A stretch of 64,000 nt of DNA from Liriodendron chinense (Eukaryota; Streptophyta; Magnoliopsida; Magnoliales; Magnoliaceae): positions 372,001 through 436,000 of the forward strand of contig ML058372.1 in the NCBI GenBank assembly GCA_003013855.2. The letters are read 5' to 3'. The notes under the pieces are model-generated. The model saw only the letters and a list, made by a program, of their open reading frames with translations, did not search any database and was not told where the DNA came from. The translations under genes and the position numbers were made by a program. Position 1 is the stretch's first letter. Every line of letters begins with the position of its first letter. Shown here in pieces: positions 21,781 through 33,860 of this stretch.

Positions 21781-23671
21781 CCCTGGTAACTCAGCTTGTG
21801 TATACTCATATGACTCACCCCTCCTACCCTTGTACCCAACTATTAAAGACTACCATATCGTGTATATCTCATCCACACCGCCCATTTACCTATAGGACGA
21901 GTATGGGGCTCATCCTCGACGTTCGTATGTCATCTAGGCCATCCATTATATGGAGCCTATCTTGTAGTATGAGGTTAGACCTGTCGTCCCTTTTTGGACC
22001 TCATTGTATTGACCATCTATCTCAGATTACCCTACCATGTATGATTCTCTGTCATGACCTGTCTATCTTGCAACCAGTTCTATAACATTCCTTTTACGGA
22101 CCATTATTGTGTTTATCTCAACTGTACTACAGGATTATGGGTCTCGGCATGATTTTGGGTATTCTACTCTTGCCGCTCAAGTAGGTTCTACCTTTGATAT
22201 ATCGGTAGTGTATTCAATCATTTTCTTTCCATTTGGGTTATCTGAATGTTGAAGGTTAATTCACACCGTTCAGTTGTTGGACCATCTGTGTTGTTGTATA
22301 CCATCCATTTAGAGTCTTATCTCTTTATGTTTGCTTGTATTATAAGTGAATTATCTTTTTATGCTATTTTTGGTATGTCTGTTGCCACACATAGTGTTGT
22401 TGGAATACTCATATGTGATCTTTATACTATATGCTTCGACGACCACCATGCATGTGTAATGAGTATGCATCCCGAATCACCATTGTTAGTTGGGGACCAC
22501 TAGGGCATAAACGCATTCATAAAGCATTCGAGATGTAGTCGCGCAAATGTAATTCACGTGCTCTCTATCGCAAAGCTCTCCAATGGGTATGGGACTATTC
22601 GAGGACAGGAATCTATCATCCTGACTTACACTGTATGGTAGGCATAACTTAGCATACCTTGTAGCCCTTGGTGCGAGATTCCCTGGCTAGCGACATCCCG
22701 CACTATGACTCGATCATTCATATGTATCCCCTCATCTTAATCCTATCTCAAATAAGTTTGACTAGATTGATTTATAGCCATCGTGGTAGATGGACTACTT
22801 GTTGGCACTCATACTGTATACTTGACTCATGCATCATGAATGCTTGGCTCATCTGATTGTCTTGTATCAACCGGCCATATCGGTCGTGATTGTCGTGCAA
22901 TTCATTACCAGTTGACGGTGACTTTGTGTTTGAGACCTTATAGTTTTATGGTGCTCTTTGGAGACTTGCACGGGCATGTCGTCCAACGTTTGTATGCATG
23001 GTTGCATTTCGCACCGTCTGCTTGTGCCGCATATAGCATGGTTACTACGTTACAACCACAGCTCCATCGTGGTTTGCAGAACACCGGAAATATGTGATCT
23101 TTAAACTGGATGCCAAAGATGTCCCTGGGTGAAAGTCCCTGATCCCGTTGGTACCAAGGTGGGTGCTCCATTCAAGGACCGGGTGGTTTAATCATACACC
23201 AGTATGCCGAATACCAAACGGCGTTGTTTTCCACTGCACGTGGTCAGTTTGGAAGGAGGTCTGACCTAACCTGCCGGAAGAGTGTTGGCACAGTGGGTTG
23301 AGTTTGACCAACTGTGAGTAGGTCCGCTATTGCACCAGATAGGCTTTGGCATTCTACTGGTGAGTAGTGAGGTCTGTGAGACCCCGGTGATGTTCCGTTT
23401 CAAAGATGGTATTGGTATCAGTGATGTGACTGATGTTCTGTATGGTGTGGGACGGTCCTGACGTGGGCGGGTGTGATGTGGGCGGGGCTGTAAGCCTGGG
23501 CGAGCTACCACACTGGGCGAGCTACCAGTTCCGAGTCCTGCATTGCTTGGGCGATTGCGATATGACTGTTCGTATCTGGACCACTATACTGAGAGGTGGT
23601 GATTTGCATACATGCATTGGATCATTGTATGGGACATTAGGCCCTGTAGGCCATTGCATAGTATGAGTATA
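21781..23671. other. Non-coding middle of the 6.1-kb insertion
   Basis: I see no convincing ORF, repeat array or known domain here. Only short chance ORFs are present on both strands. Confidence 0.6.
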
Positions 23672-23800
23672 TAGCCTTGGTAGGCTGGTTACCTGTATTG
23701 CACGCTTGCATAGCCATGGTAGGCTAGTTATATGTATCGCATGCTTGCATAGCCGTGGTAGACTGGTTATCCATATCACATGATCGTGTAGCCTAATTGG
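23672..23800 (+). repeat. 39-bp tandem repeat, three to four copies
   Basis: Units beginning TAGCCNTGGTAGNCTGGTTA start at 23672, 23711, 23750 and, more diverged, 23789. Confidence 0.85.
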
Positions 23801-24286
23801 GCGAAGTCTTGGTTTAAAGTTCTCATCATGCTTTACTGCTTACTCTGATATTTATCATGCTTGTCATACGCATTATGCACGCACACACGCACTCACAAAG
23901 CTTCGTTCGAAGCTTATGCGCGTTTGTTACGCTGCAAGTTATACCAGAGTGTATCAGCAGCGTTGAGTTGGAGTTGGGAGTGCAGTAGCAGGAGGTGCCG
24001 GATTGTGCACAGTTTTTATATTTACGCATTGTGTATTTACTTTTCAGTACTGTATGTAAACGAAATGATTTAGTGGAAATATTGTGTTTGTCTTTGATGG
24101 TACTCATATGGTGATGCTCATGTTTAAAAAAAATTCAGACCCTAACATCCTCCTTGTGGTATCCCAGGATCGGAACCTGGCATGTGGGATTAGGATCCGA
24201 GATCGGGATACTACGGAGGCTGCCACCTCTGAATTCGGGTTACAGCGAATGGACGTCGAGAATCGAATTTGGGGCGTGACACGAAG

Positions 24287-24382
24287 ACCCCCAGAAATAT
24301 GCCTAGACCTCTCTATGACAAATTGTCCACTAACCGACCGGTCGGTGGACACAATCTTTGCACAGTTTTGAGGCCTCCAACA
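24287..24382 (-). repeat. Copia 3' LTR, right segment
   Basis: It continues the LTR interrupted at 18193, matching 28790-28900 and ending CTCCAACA. Together the two segments form one slightly shorter LTR than the intact one. Confidence 0.88.
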
Positions 24383-24487
24383 AACTCCATCGAGGCATCA
24401 AAACAATAAACCACCTTCTCTTCTCTTCATAGATCAGTTCCTCACCAATCATAGTGTCGTCGCTTCTCATACATCACTGCGTCTTCG

Positions 24488-27400
24488 TCAAGCCTTCGTC
24501 AATCCCAGAAAAGTTACGCAGAACTTGAACTTCTCTGTAGGGACCACCTTGGTCAGCATATCCGCCAGATTCACGCTAGTGTGAATCTTGTCCAGAGTCG
24601 CATCTCCTTCCTCAAGCACCTGTCGAATAAAATGGTGACGCACATCAATGTGTTTAGTACGAGAGTGATAAACAGAATTTTTAGCCAAATTAATAGCAGT
24701 AGAGCTGTCACAATTAACCGGCATGGCTTCCTGCTGAAGCCCCAGCTGATTTATCATTCCTTTCAACCAAACAGCTTCCTTGAAAGCTTTTGTCACCGCA
24801 TATACTCAGCTTCAGTAGTGGAAAGAGCCACCACAGACTGAAGCTTAGACATCCAACTAATCGCTCCACCCGATAACACAAACGAGTACCCTGAAGTCGA
24901 TCTCCTACACACTACTTACATAATCAGAATCAACGTAACCAACCAACTTGTCCTTGGACTTTTCAAACATCAAGACGTAGTCTTGCGTACCCCAAATATA
25001 TCGAAGTAGCCATTTCACAGCTTCCCAACGTTGTTTGCCTGGGTTACACATGAATCGAATAACAACACCCATAGCCTGTGAAATATCCGGTCTTGTACAG
25101 ACCATGGCATACATTAAACTGCCCACAACACTTGAATATGGCACATGAGACATAACATGCTTTTCTTCATCTGTCTTGGGACACTGTTCAGAAGAAAGCT
25201 TGAACTAAGCCGCATGGAGAACGCTAACCGGTTTGGACTTGTCCATCTCATATTTTTTCAACACCTTCTCAAGGTATTTTTCCTGAGATAACCCCAACCT
25301 GCTCCTCTTTCTGTCTCTATGAATATCTATGCCAAAAACCTTCTTTACAAACCTCAGATCTTTCATCTTGAATGTCCATGAAAGCTAAATCTTTAACACA
25401 TCGATGTTAGAATGCTATGACTTGCAATAAGTATGTCATCGACGTACAACACCAGTATGAGAAACTTTTCATCATTTAGTGTCTTGAAATAAACACAATT
25501 ATCGTAGTCGCTCCTGAAAAGCCCTGACTCATCATAAAGGAATCAAATTTCTTATACCACTGCCTAGGTGACTATTTAAGACCATACAACGATCTCCTTA
25601 ACCTGCAAACCTTATTCTCGGCCCCTTGCACTGTATAACCTTCTAGTTGCACCATGTAAATCTGTTCTTCCAATTCCCCATGCAGGAAAGCAATCTTTAT
25701 ATCCATCTGTTCTAGCTCGAGCTCACATTGGGCAATTAGTGCCAAAAGGAACCTAATAGATACTTGCTTCACAACCGGAGCAAAAATCCCACTGAAGTCC
25801 ACGCCTTCATGCTGAGCATACCCTTTTGCTACCAACCTTGTCTTGTATCTATCATGTTTCTTCCAAAAAATCCACTTGCACCCATTATTTTTCGTCCCAC
25901 TGGAAGCTCCACAAGCTCTCAAGTCTCGTTTTTATACAGGGGGTCCATCTCGTCTTGCATTGCCGTCTTCCACGTTTTAACATCTATATCCTGAAGTGCC
26001 TCCTCAAAGTTAGACGGATCCCCCTCATCTGTAATGAGAGCGAATGCAATGTTCGAGTCATCACTATATATTGCCAGTAACCTGAGATCCCTAGGTGGAT
26101 TTCTTCGCACAGGTGGCTGCTCCACCTGATCTTGTACCTTTGTCTATGTCTCAGTATCGGCCCGTGTCTCATCTCTATCATTTTGTATGTTAACAATCTC
26201 TGATTTTTCTAGTTCTTTTGTAGCATCCTTACGGAACAAAGAACCCTCATCAAACTTGACATCATGGCTCAGGGTGATCTTCTGTGTGACAGGATCATAT
26301 ATACGATAGCCCTTCAGACCATCACTATAGCCCACAAAGATCATTTTTCTGGCCCTGTGGTCTAACTTACTCTCTCAATTGATGGTACATGAGAGTAAGC
26401 CGTGTTAACAGCCTCAATCCATAGCTCTTTTCCCAACCCAGCATTGCTAATCATGGATCGGACTCTCTCTAAGAGAGTCTGATTCATCCGCTTTGCCACA
26501 CCATTCTACTCTGAAGTGTGGCGCACTGTGTTGTGCCTCACAATCCCCTCCTCCTTACAATACGTGTTAAACTCCCTGGAAGTGAACTCACCTCCATTGT
26601 CGATTCTCAAAACTTTCAGTTTCTGCCCTAAATGATTCTCCACCATCGCCTTCTAATACTTGAAGGTCATGAAGACATCAGATTTATTTTTCAAAAAACA
26701 AACTCAAACCTTCCTGCTATAATCATTGATAAATGACATGAACCACGATGACCCCCAACAGAAATAATGAGCAACGACCCCCATACATCGGAATGGACAT
26801 ACTCAAGCACCCTTTTACATATACTTTTCCCCTCTTTAAATGACAATCTAGACTATTTTTCATACATGCAATGTTCACATATACTAAAGTCTACAGATTT
26901 AAAGGAAGGAATAAAAAATCATTCAGAGAGTACCTTCATGCCCCGCTTGCTCATGTGGCCTAAGCGTGTATGCCATATACATGCAGACGTGGAATCCGCT
27001 ACAATCGTTGCAACTCCACCTACTGAAGTGCTCCCAATTAGCCTGTAAATGTTTCCATGCCTCTGTCCCTTCATAATTACAAGGGCCCCCTTTGAAACTT
27101 TACAGAACCAGTAAAAAACGGTGAACTTGCACCCCAATGTCTCGAGTGCACCAAGGGAAATCAGATTCTTCCTCAACCTAGTAACGTGTCTCACTTCCGT
27201 CAAGGTCTGTTTAATCCCATCAAATATCTTGATGCACACAATACCAATTTCCACAACCTTACAGGTGTAGTCATCGCCTAAAAATACCGAGCTTCCCTCA
27301 TACTCCTTATAGGAAGTAAAGACACTCCTATCCGGGCACATGTGAATGAAGCCCCGGAGTCCATGATCCACTCATCACTGAGAGATCCAACCTTAGACAT

Positions 27401-28227
27401 CGTCAAGACCTCGCACACATCACTACTGCCTTCTTCGACTTCAGCGATATTGGCTTTCCTAGAGAAGTCTTCTGACTTCTCCTTCTTATACTTAGGACTC
27501 TTAAAATCCTTCTTCATGTGCCCAACTTGGCCACTTAGCCACATCCCCAACACTTCAACTTAGCTTTAACCTTGCCCTTCAACTTGGATCGAGAACATGA
27601 CGATCCTTCACCTCGCTCAAAATTTTTTCCTCTCATAATCAGTGCATCGCAGGAAGAATTAGCATCACCGCTTTTCTGTCTCATCGCCTTCGACTGAAGG
27701 GCTGAGACAATGGTCTCAACACTAATAGTGTCCCTAGCCGCACACAATGAGTCCCTGAGAGACTCATATGAACTAGGAAGCGACTTCAGCAAGATCAAGG
27801 CTTGATACTCATCCTTCATCTGTTCACCAAAATCAAGCAACTTGCAAATCAACTTGTTGAACGTGCTAATGTGGTCCTCCACATCTGTCCCCTCCGTCAT
27901 CTTCAAGGTGAAGAGTTGCATTATTAGATACATACGATTTTCTAGAGACTTCTTCGCATAGATGTTCTCTAGCTTGGTCTATGTCTCTACAGCGGTCTTC
28001 TCCTTCATAATGTTATAGAGGACATCATCTACAAGGCACAACTGAATTGAGGCCATTGCCTTCTCATCCATCTTGGTCCACTCATCATCTTCCATGTCGG
28101 TAGGTCACTTTCCGAGGGCGTTCACGACCCTTTACTGAGTTAGGACGACTCTCATCTTCACCTTCTACAACTCAAAGTTATTTTTACTCAAAAAATTCTT
28201 GACGTCAAACTTCATACTTGAAGCCAT
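24488..28227 (-). pseudogene. gag-pol: Tnt1-like Copia gag-pol, broken
   Basis: A Copia polyprotein in the usual order. Gag begins near the ATG at 28227 (MASSMKFDVKNFL) and continues to a damaged CWGC zinc knuckle near 27540. Protease shows WIMDSGAS near 27360. The pre-integrase motif WHTRLGHMSKRG is near 26950-26985. Integrase (26345-26920) is riddled with stops, one falling inside the conserved NG-A-R-N catalytic stretch near 26500. Reverse transcriptase shows KTRLVAKGYAQHEGVDF and QMDIKIAFLHGELEEQIYM (25572-25922), with YVDD at 25435-25446. RNase H ends with STAINLAKN and ADMLTK (24488-24796). Multiple stops and at least four frame changes make it inactive. The IWHTRLGH and HSRTKHIDVRHHFIR motifs point to the Tnt1/Tork side of Copia. 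Confidence 0.88.
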
Positions 28228-28269
28228 GAGATTGTCTCAGAAAACTTCTTCTTCAACCTTCCAACGATA

Positions 28270-28281
28270 GCTCTGATACCA
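28270..28281 (-). other. Primer-binding site, initiator tRNA-Met
   Basis: It reads TGGTATCAGAGC on the minus strand, two bases from the LTR end at 28284. This is the standard Copia primer site, complementary to the 3' end of plant initiator tRNA-Met. Confidence 0.95.
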
Positions 28282-28283
28282 TT

Positions 28284-28900
28284 TGTTGGAAATTCGGTCA
28301 GCGGAAGTACCGAAGAAGATCAAACAATCACCACATAGCCACACAAGTAATCAACGCAAAGACAAACGGATTTTATGTGGAAAACCCTTACGAGAAAAAA
28401 CCACGGCACAAAGCGACACCTCCACTATGAATCACAGATGATTACAGAGCTAATCTACCCAAGTAGATCCTAAAGATGAACAAAAGCTCTCAAAACCTCA
28501 CAATCCTCTCACCCAAAACCCTAACCTCGTGTTAGAGCACCTTGGTATTGCTTAGAATCACTCCAACATGATTAGGAAATTTTTAAATAGGACTCAAACC
28601 CGACTTGGAAACATGTAGCGCGAAACCGCGCAAGATATCCGGATCCCGCGACAGTCGACCAATCGGTTGACCGGTCGGCGACCGACCAAATCGATCCAGA
28701 GAGTTTGCACCAAAAAACTGAATTTTTACCTCATAATACGACCGGTCGAGCGACCGGTGGCGGTTGGAGCCTCCTGCTGACCGGTCGAAGACCCCCAAAA
28801 ATATGCCCAGACCTCTTTGTGACAAATTGTCCACTGACCGATTGATCGGCCGACCGGTCGGTGGACACAATCTTTGCACAGTTTTGAGGCCTCTCCAACA
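28284..28900 (-). repeat. Copia 5' LTR, intact
   Basis: 617 bp, TGTTGG...CCAACA, followed by TSD ATATC. An ACCGGTC palindrome cluster lies at 28650-28862. Confidence 0.93.
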
Positions 28901-28905
28901 ATATC

Positions 28906-31700
28906 CTAGAAAAGTATTAATGGAATTTTTTTTTCTTTATCAACTACATGTTAAAAATAATTATTTTAACTAACGTCCCTCACATCGTAGTATGAAAATT
29001 TGATTTGCTAAGTTAGAAACTTGGATGTTCAAAACTTAGAAACAATTCAATTATATCTTAATGAATATATTATTTGACTTTCTTATGTGATGACTTTTGT
29101 GTGAATAAAATGTAAAAATTTTCATCTCATGATTCATATGCATTCTCATGAGAACAATACAACGAGCATGTTGAATTGTCATGAGAATAATGAACCTAGA
29201 ACCTAACTTTTCAAATTAATATCTCATTTACTTTTCTTACGTAAGTAAATAAATATTTCACTCTATTTAAAAACCACATTGATGGGTGAGTGTTAAGAAA
29301 GCATGACTTTGGGAATATAGGACGTGGGATTAAATCCCTTAGTAAACCAATTATAACTTTTTGCCAAAAGATTTTCCAAACAAATCAATGCTTTTCATAT
29401 ATAAATGACACCCAATCACTCTCGCAGATTTAGGAGATGATAGATTTCAACGTCTAAAATTAGCAAAATGCAACTAAGCATCCAACCGTGATTAGAGAGG
29501 AATAATCGAATCAACAAAATATAGTAAATTAAGAGATAACACTCCACCTCAATCACTCCACGTGATTTCTCTCCAAACGGGTATAAGGAGATCACATCTC
29601 CTTAAGTTGTAAAGGGGTGGGACGTGAGTAGTAGAGAGAGAGAGAGAGAGAGAGAATCCACGTGAAAGGTATGTCCAGTTCTTCTATTTTGTATTTTTTT
29701 ATTTCATCTCATGATAGCAATCTGAGTAAATTAAATCTCTTTTCAATAGTTAGATTCATTCACTAGTTTGGTGGATGCCCAAACTTGAATCAAATCTGAC
29801 CGTCCCTAAGCCACTTGAGAACGTCATCTACTGAAGAAGGATCATAACCTTACGTGACTCTGGACCATAATGATCAGATTCTTGCAGCTCAAAGTATGGG
29901 GCTGTTGGACAGCTAGATTCGACATCCAAACAGCCTAAGTTGAAGGGCTAATCTTAGCCATCAAATGAGAACAAAATGAGATCTCGAATAGCTTAGGATT
30001 GGGCCAGAGTTGGATCTCTTATTTTTGCTCGAGAGAGAGAGAGAGAGAGAGAGAGAATTTGTTGCCATAAAACGTTGCAATGTGTAGACTCGAGGAAATT
30101 GTCTAACCTGTTACAATAAGACTAATTTAGCCACAAACTATGACCATCCAAAAATCATCATTTACCAGGATTAAGGACCATAAAAGAACCTCAAAAATGA
30201 CAGCAAAAATGGACCCAAAATAGCTCCAAAATGATTGCAAATTAAGGGCCATAAAACAACCAGATTTTGGACTGTCCAATCTGACCCAATCTGACGGTCA
30301 GATATGGACCATTGAAGATGGTATTTTCTGGATGATTTCAAGTTTGAAGTTAGGTCAGTTTATTATCTCAAAATCCATCTCAAAAGCTAGCTAATATGAT
30401 CTTCCATCAATTTCTATTACATATTTCAATTTGGATGAATTTCCTACGTATAGTTTTTCCAATTGTTGGAATGGCTAAGTAAATCAGATTCAGCATAAAT
30501 ATGACCTATTCAATTGATGATTACTAGAATATTATTTTCATTTAGATCAGCATTATAAGAAATCAGATTTTTGAATGATCTGGACTATGTAATGGTCCAA
30601 CCCTTGATGCTCAAATGGAAACCGATGGACAATCAGAATTTGATTGTCCAAAGGGTCTCATTAATGAGCTGTTTTGGACTGTTGGATTGAGATTTGAAGA
30701 CAAAATAATCAGGAATTAAATTAAGAAGTTGGACCTCTCTGTTGTCCATAATTTATCTGTTAAGAACCATTTTATGTTGCCACTTAAAATTGCTAGCATG
30801 GAGTCTCTGTAATATGTAGATTTTGTAGCTCTTGGATTAATTGAAACGTAGCAGAATTTGATCACCAAAACTGATCATCCAACAACTTAAAATTAGAGAT
30901 TCAAGTGTCCTTTAAAAGAGCCTTGAAATCTTAAAGGAACCAAATCAGGAACCACATCTAATTAGTGACCATCAAACGGCTAGCTTTGAACGCCCAAATT
31001 GACTTAATTAGTGGTCAGATCTGACACTCAGGCAATAAAAATGGTGCCTATTGTCACTGTATTGCTAGGTTTGGTTCCAATGTGCCGGAAATACAAATTA
31101 GGATTAATATTGATTTTATTTTTTAGGGCTTGGATAAATGCTTATATGATGGTTTGACCCAATGGAAAAACGGCTTGGATGATTGCATATATAATGGTGG
31201 GCCCCACATACCATCATTTGTAACATTTTTTATTCAAATGGTGCCTATTCTCACTGTATCCACATGATCCGAATCATCCGTGTGAGAATCGCAGATGCAT
31301 TACGAAATTGAAGGGTAATGACTGCATGTGCTCCAATGACACAACATAATATTCTGGTACAAATACACTACACTATAGGTTCATCGTTGACTTATATGTT
31401 CTCCAAGAGTCTAGATCCTCTGCTTGTCACAAACAAAAATTTTTTCTTTGTTGCAATGTGATTGGGCCACATCATCAGATACTGCATTTAATGCAGTAGT
31501 GCTGACAATGTCAGTGATGATGTGAACCAATCACAATGCAGGAAATTCCTATTTGTGTCAAGCAGAGGATCCAGATTTGTTCTCCCTACAATAAATTTCT
31601 GACAATTTTAGGTCTTGTAATTAGAAATTGTCGACTGAATATAGTACAAAAGTCCTAAAATAACTCCATGCGTTGGCGCATGGAAATCCAAACATGCCCT
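28906..31700. other. AT-rich non-coding stretch
   Basis: I see no ORF or domain. It contains (GA)n microsatellites at about 29633-29655 and 30030-30056. Its origin is unknown; it may be decayed transposon or original intergenic sequence. Confidence 0.6.
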
Positions 31701-31929
31701 TAGATGACATATAAACACCACGGTGGATTCCACCCAAAACTAACGGTAGAGGTTTTCATCCCATCTACTTTCTTGCGGGCATGGAATACTTAAAAGCTTT
31801 TTGTTTTTTTATGATCATTGTTTTTTTTATCTTTAATGGTTAAAATGTAGCAGTGTAGTTGATAGACACGGTGGATCTCACGAAAGTTCTTCCAACGTGG
31901 CTTTACATTTGTGAAAGTAACCATGATGT

Positions 31930-32190
31930 ATGGACCATACCAAGATGTATGTGTTTTATCCATGTTGTCCATCCAATTTTCCTGCTCATTTTAGGGTATG
32001 AGCTTAAAAATGAAGAACCAAAGCTCAAGTGAGTCCCACCATAGGAAACAGTGGAGATTGAACGCCTACCGTTGAAAACTTCTTCGCCTACCAAAGTTTT
32101 GGATCAAGCTGATATTTGTGTTTTCCCTCCATCCAAATTTTCATGAGTTTATGAAGTTGGATGGGAAATAAACATTGCCATGGGCACCAA
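31930..32190 (+). repeat. Single GATGTATGTGTTTTATCC...GAAACAGTGG unit
   Basis: It carries the same ordered boxes as the array at 18940-21060: GATGTATGTGTTTTATCC, CCATCCAATTTTCC, GTCCCACCATAGGAAACAG and GATCAAGCTGATATTTG. It stands alone, and the Copia element at 32362 inserted beside or within the same repeat. Confidence 0.7.
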
Positions 32191-32361
32191 GAAATTTTTA
32201 ATAGGCTTTCAATCCTCATTGTCTCGTATGATGGGTTTCATTTGAGTTTTAGATCTGCCACAAATTTTCCAAGTTCATTCGTCATTGTCTGGTATGATGT
32301 GTTTTATTTAAGCTTTAGATTTGCCTCAATTTTTCTAGTTCATGCTCTAGAATGAGCGGAG

Positions 32362-33316
32362 TGTTGGAAGAAGAGGTTGAAAACAACTGACAGATATTAA
32401 AAAAATAAAATTAAAAGAAATGTAATGAACTTATTGATTTGAAGAACACTGAGTCGAGGCGTGACGAGTCACTGGGCTTGAAACCAAATCTGCCCTCCTT
32501 GGACCGCTTTCCAAATGCAACAGGAGTCACGGACAGTTGGCCTCCAGGATACAACGACTATCACCCTAGTCCCAACTATGCACTCGCCGTACAGGGTTCG
32601 AACCAGCAAGTATACCGCAAACTCGAGATGCAGTGACTCAGTGAGTCAGAAAAATCAAAACAGAGTCCAGAGCTTTAGTAAAGTTGAGAGAGAAGATGAT
32701 TTTCGAATCTTTTTAAAACGGATTAATCAGATCTATATATAGACTTGATTAGGTGCTTAATGCACCGTTTTGAATTGGGTTAGGTCCGTTGGGTTTAAAC
32801 CCAACTGATGCGACCATCCGAACAGACGCTTCTCTGGACGTTTAAAACAAAAGACCGTTGGTGCAAGTACACTTTCAGTGTCCGTTGGAGCAAAAGGAAG
32901 GTACGCAAGTATACTCACAGTAGACCCAGACCCAGACCCAGACCCAGACCAGACCCGAGCCCTGGCCCCGGCATCGGCCCTGCCCGGCATCGGCACCGGC
33001 ACCGGCGACGGCGACGGCGCGGCGCGGCGCGGCTCGGTCGGCCGGCCGGCCGGAGGGCGCGCGCGCGTGTGTGTGGTTTTTGGCATAATATGGTTCAATG
33101 TGCATAGCCCCCCACAAACCACAAAATTCACTTGTCCCCTAAGGGCCTAGCCCATGTGCTAAACCTCTACTTTTATACTTGCTTTTTTCCTTAGTTCTTT
33201 TCGATGTGGGACAAAGAAAATGCACAAACTCCAAAAACAAACTTGTGGAGGGAAACCATTTTCAAAGGAAAATTTGAAATAAATATTTTAAAATTTTTTT
33301 TTTTTTAAATACAACA
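32362..33316 (-). repeat. Copia 3' LTR, with extra GC-rich block
   Basis: 955 bp. It matches 37941-38789 nearly base for base, except that 32945-33065 is expanded into a GC-rich stretch (CGGCACCGGCGACGGCG, GGCCGGCCGGCCGG) that the other LTR lacks. Confidence 0.93.
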
Positions 33317-33332
33317 ATCCCCCACATGTTTC
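33317..33332 (-). other. Polypurine tract
   Basis: It reads GAAACATGTGGGGGAT on the minus strand, directly before the 3' LTR, as expected for the plus-strand primer of reverse transcription. Confidence 0.75.
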
Positions 33333-33860
33333 AAATTTTAAAACATTTCGAGTTTAAAGTAGAACAGTTGTGTAATAGTGTTGATGTCTATCGGACTTTA
33401 ATCAACATTTAGAGTAAGCAAGACAGGTTTACAGGAATTAGGTGACTATCGGTCTTTAACCTAACCCTTTAACATAAACGACCATACATGCCACTCACAC
33501 AACTATTCCGATACTGCTGGTTCTGCGGTTTGGTGCGTTTCGGCCATGCACCGTTACCTGGATTTTCATGAGCGCTCTAGAGAATAGCCTAATATCTCAT
33601 AGGAAGCGGCCTCAACTTCCACACTCATATAGGTGAATTCCATCAAGTGTACACAGCAAAAGGATACACCACCAATTTTGGTTATGGATTCATTAAGAGT
33701 TCAGACTCATCCTCCCAAACATTGCTGTTTGCACTGCGTACATCTCAGGAAGGGGTAACTCACTGCAGTGCTTCCAGTCTCCTAGTGTCTTGTTGTTTAC
33801 CCATTGAACCTATCGCATGGGATCTCCACTTGTATAGGTTGGGTTGCCGACACTGGTAGC

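Larger units (their letters stand above)
18194..24281 (+). mobile_element. 6088-bp non-coding TG...CA insertion, candidate giant solo LTR
   Basis: It starts TGTAAGACCCGTACCC and ends GGGGCGTGACA, resembling plant Ty3/gypsy chromovirus LTR termini. It is flanked by CAAAG (18189-18193) and CGAAG (24282-24286), a probable 5-bp TSD with one mismatch. Removing it rejoins the two parts of the Copia LTR. I found no pol or gag motif, and no second copy of either terminus inside. It holds a 29-base C run, a large degenerate tandem array with hairpins, and 52-bp and 39-bp tandem arrays. It could be an extremely long solo LTR or a non-autonomous derivative. Strand is assigned from the TGTAAGACC start. 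Confidence 0.7.
17724..28900 (-). mobile_element. Tnt1-like Copia retrotransposon, degraded, TSD ATATC
   Basis: Terminal TGTTGG...CCAACA LTRs are flanked by ATATC at 17719-17723 and 28901-28905, so the whole 11.2-kb span is one insertion with later nesting. The 5' LTR is on the right (28284-28900). The 3' LTR on the left is split by a 6.1-kb insertion. Order on the minus strand: LTR, initiator-tRNA-Met primer site, gag, protease, integrase, reverse transcriptase, RNase H, LTR. Many stops and frame changes mean it cannot encode its own proteins. Confidence 0.92.

Noticed and set aside
28270..28281. Possible tRNA gene fragment
   Set aside because: It is only the 12-base primer-binding complement of initiator tRNA-Met, with no cloverleaf around it.
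32757..33150. Arg/Pro-rich ORFs in the Copia 3' LTR
   Set aside because: They are caused by the GC-rich expansion and absent from the other LTR.
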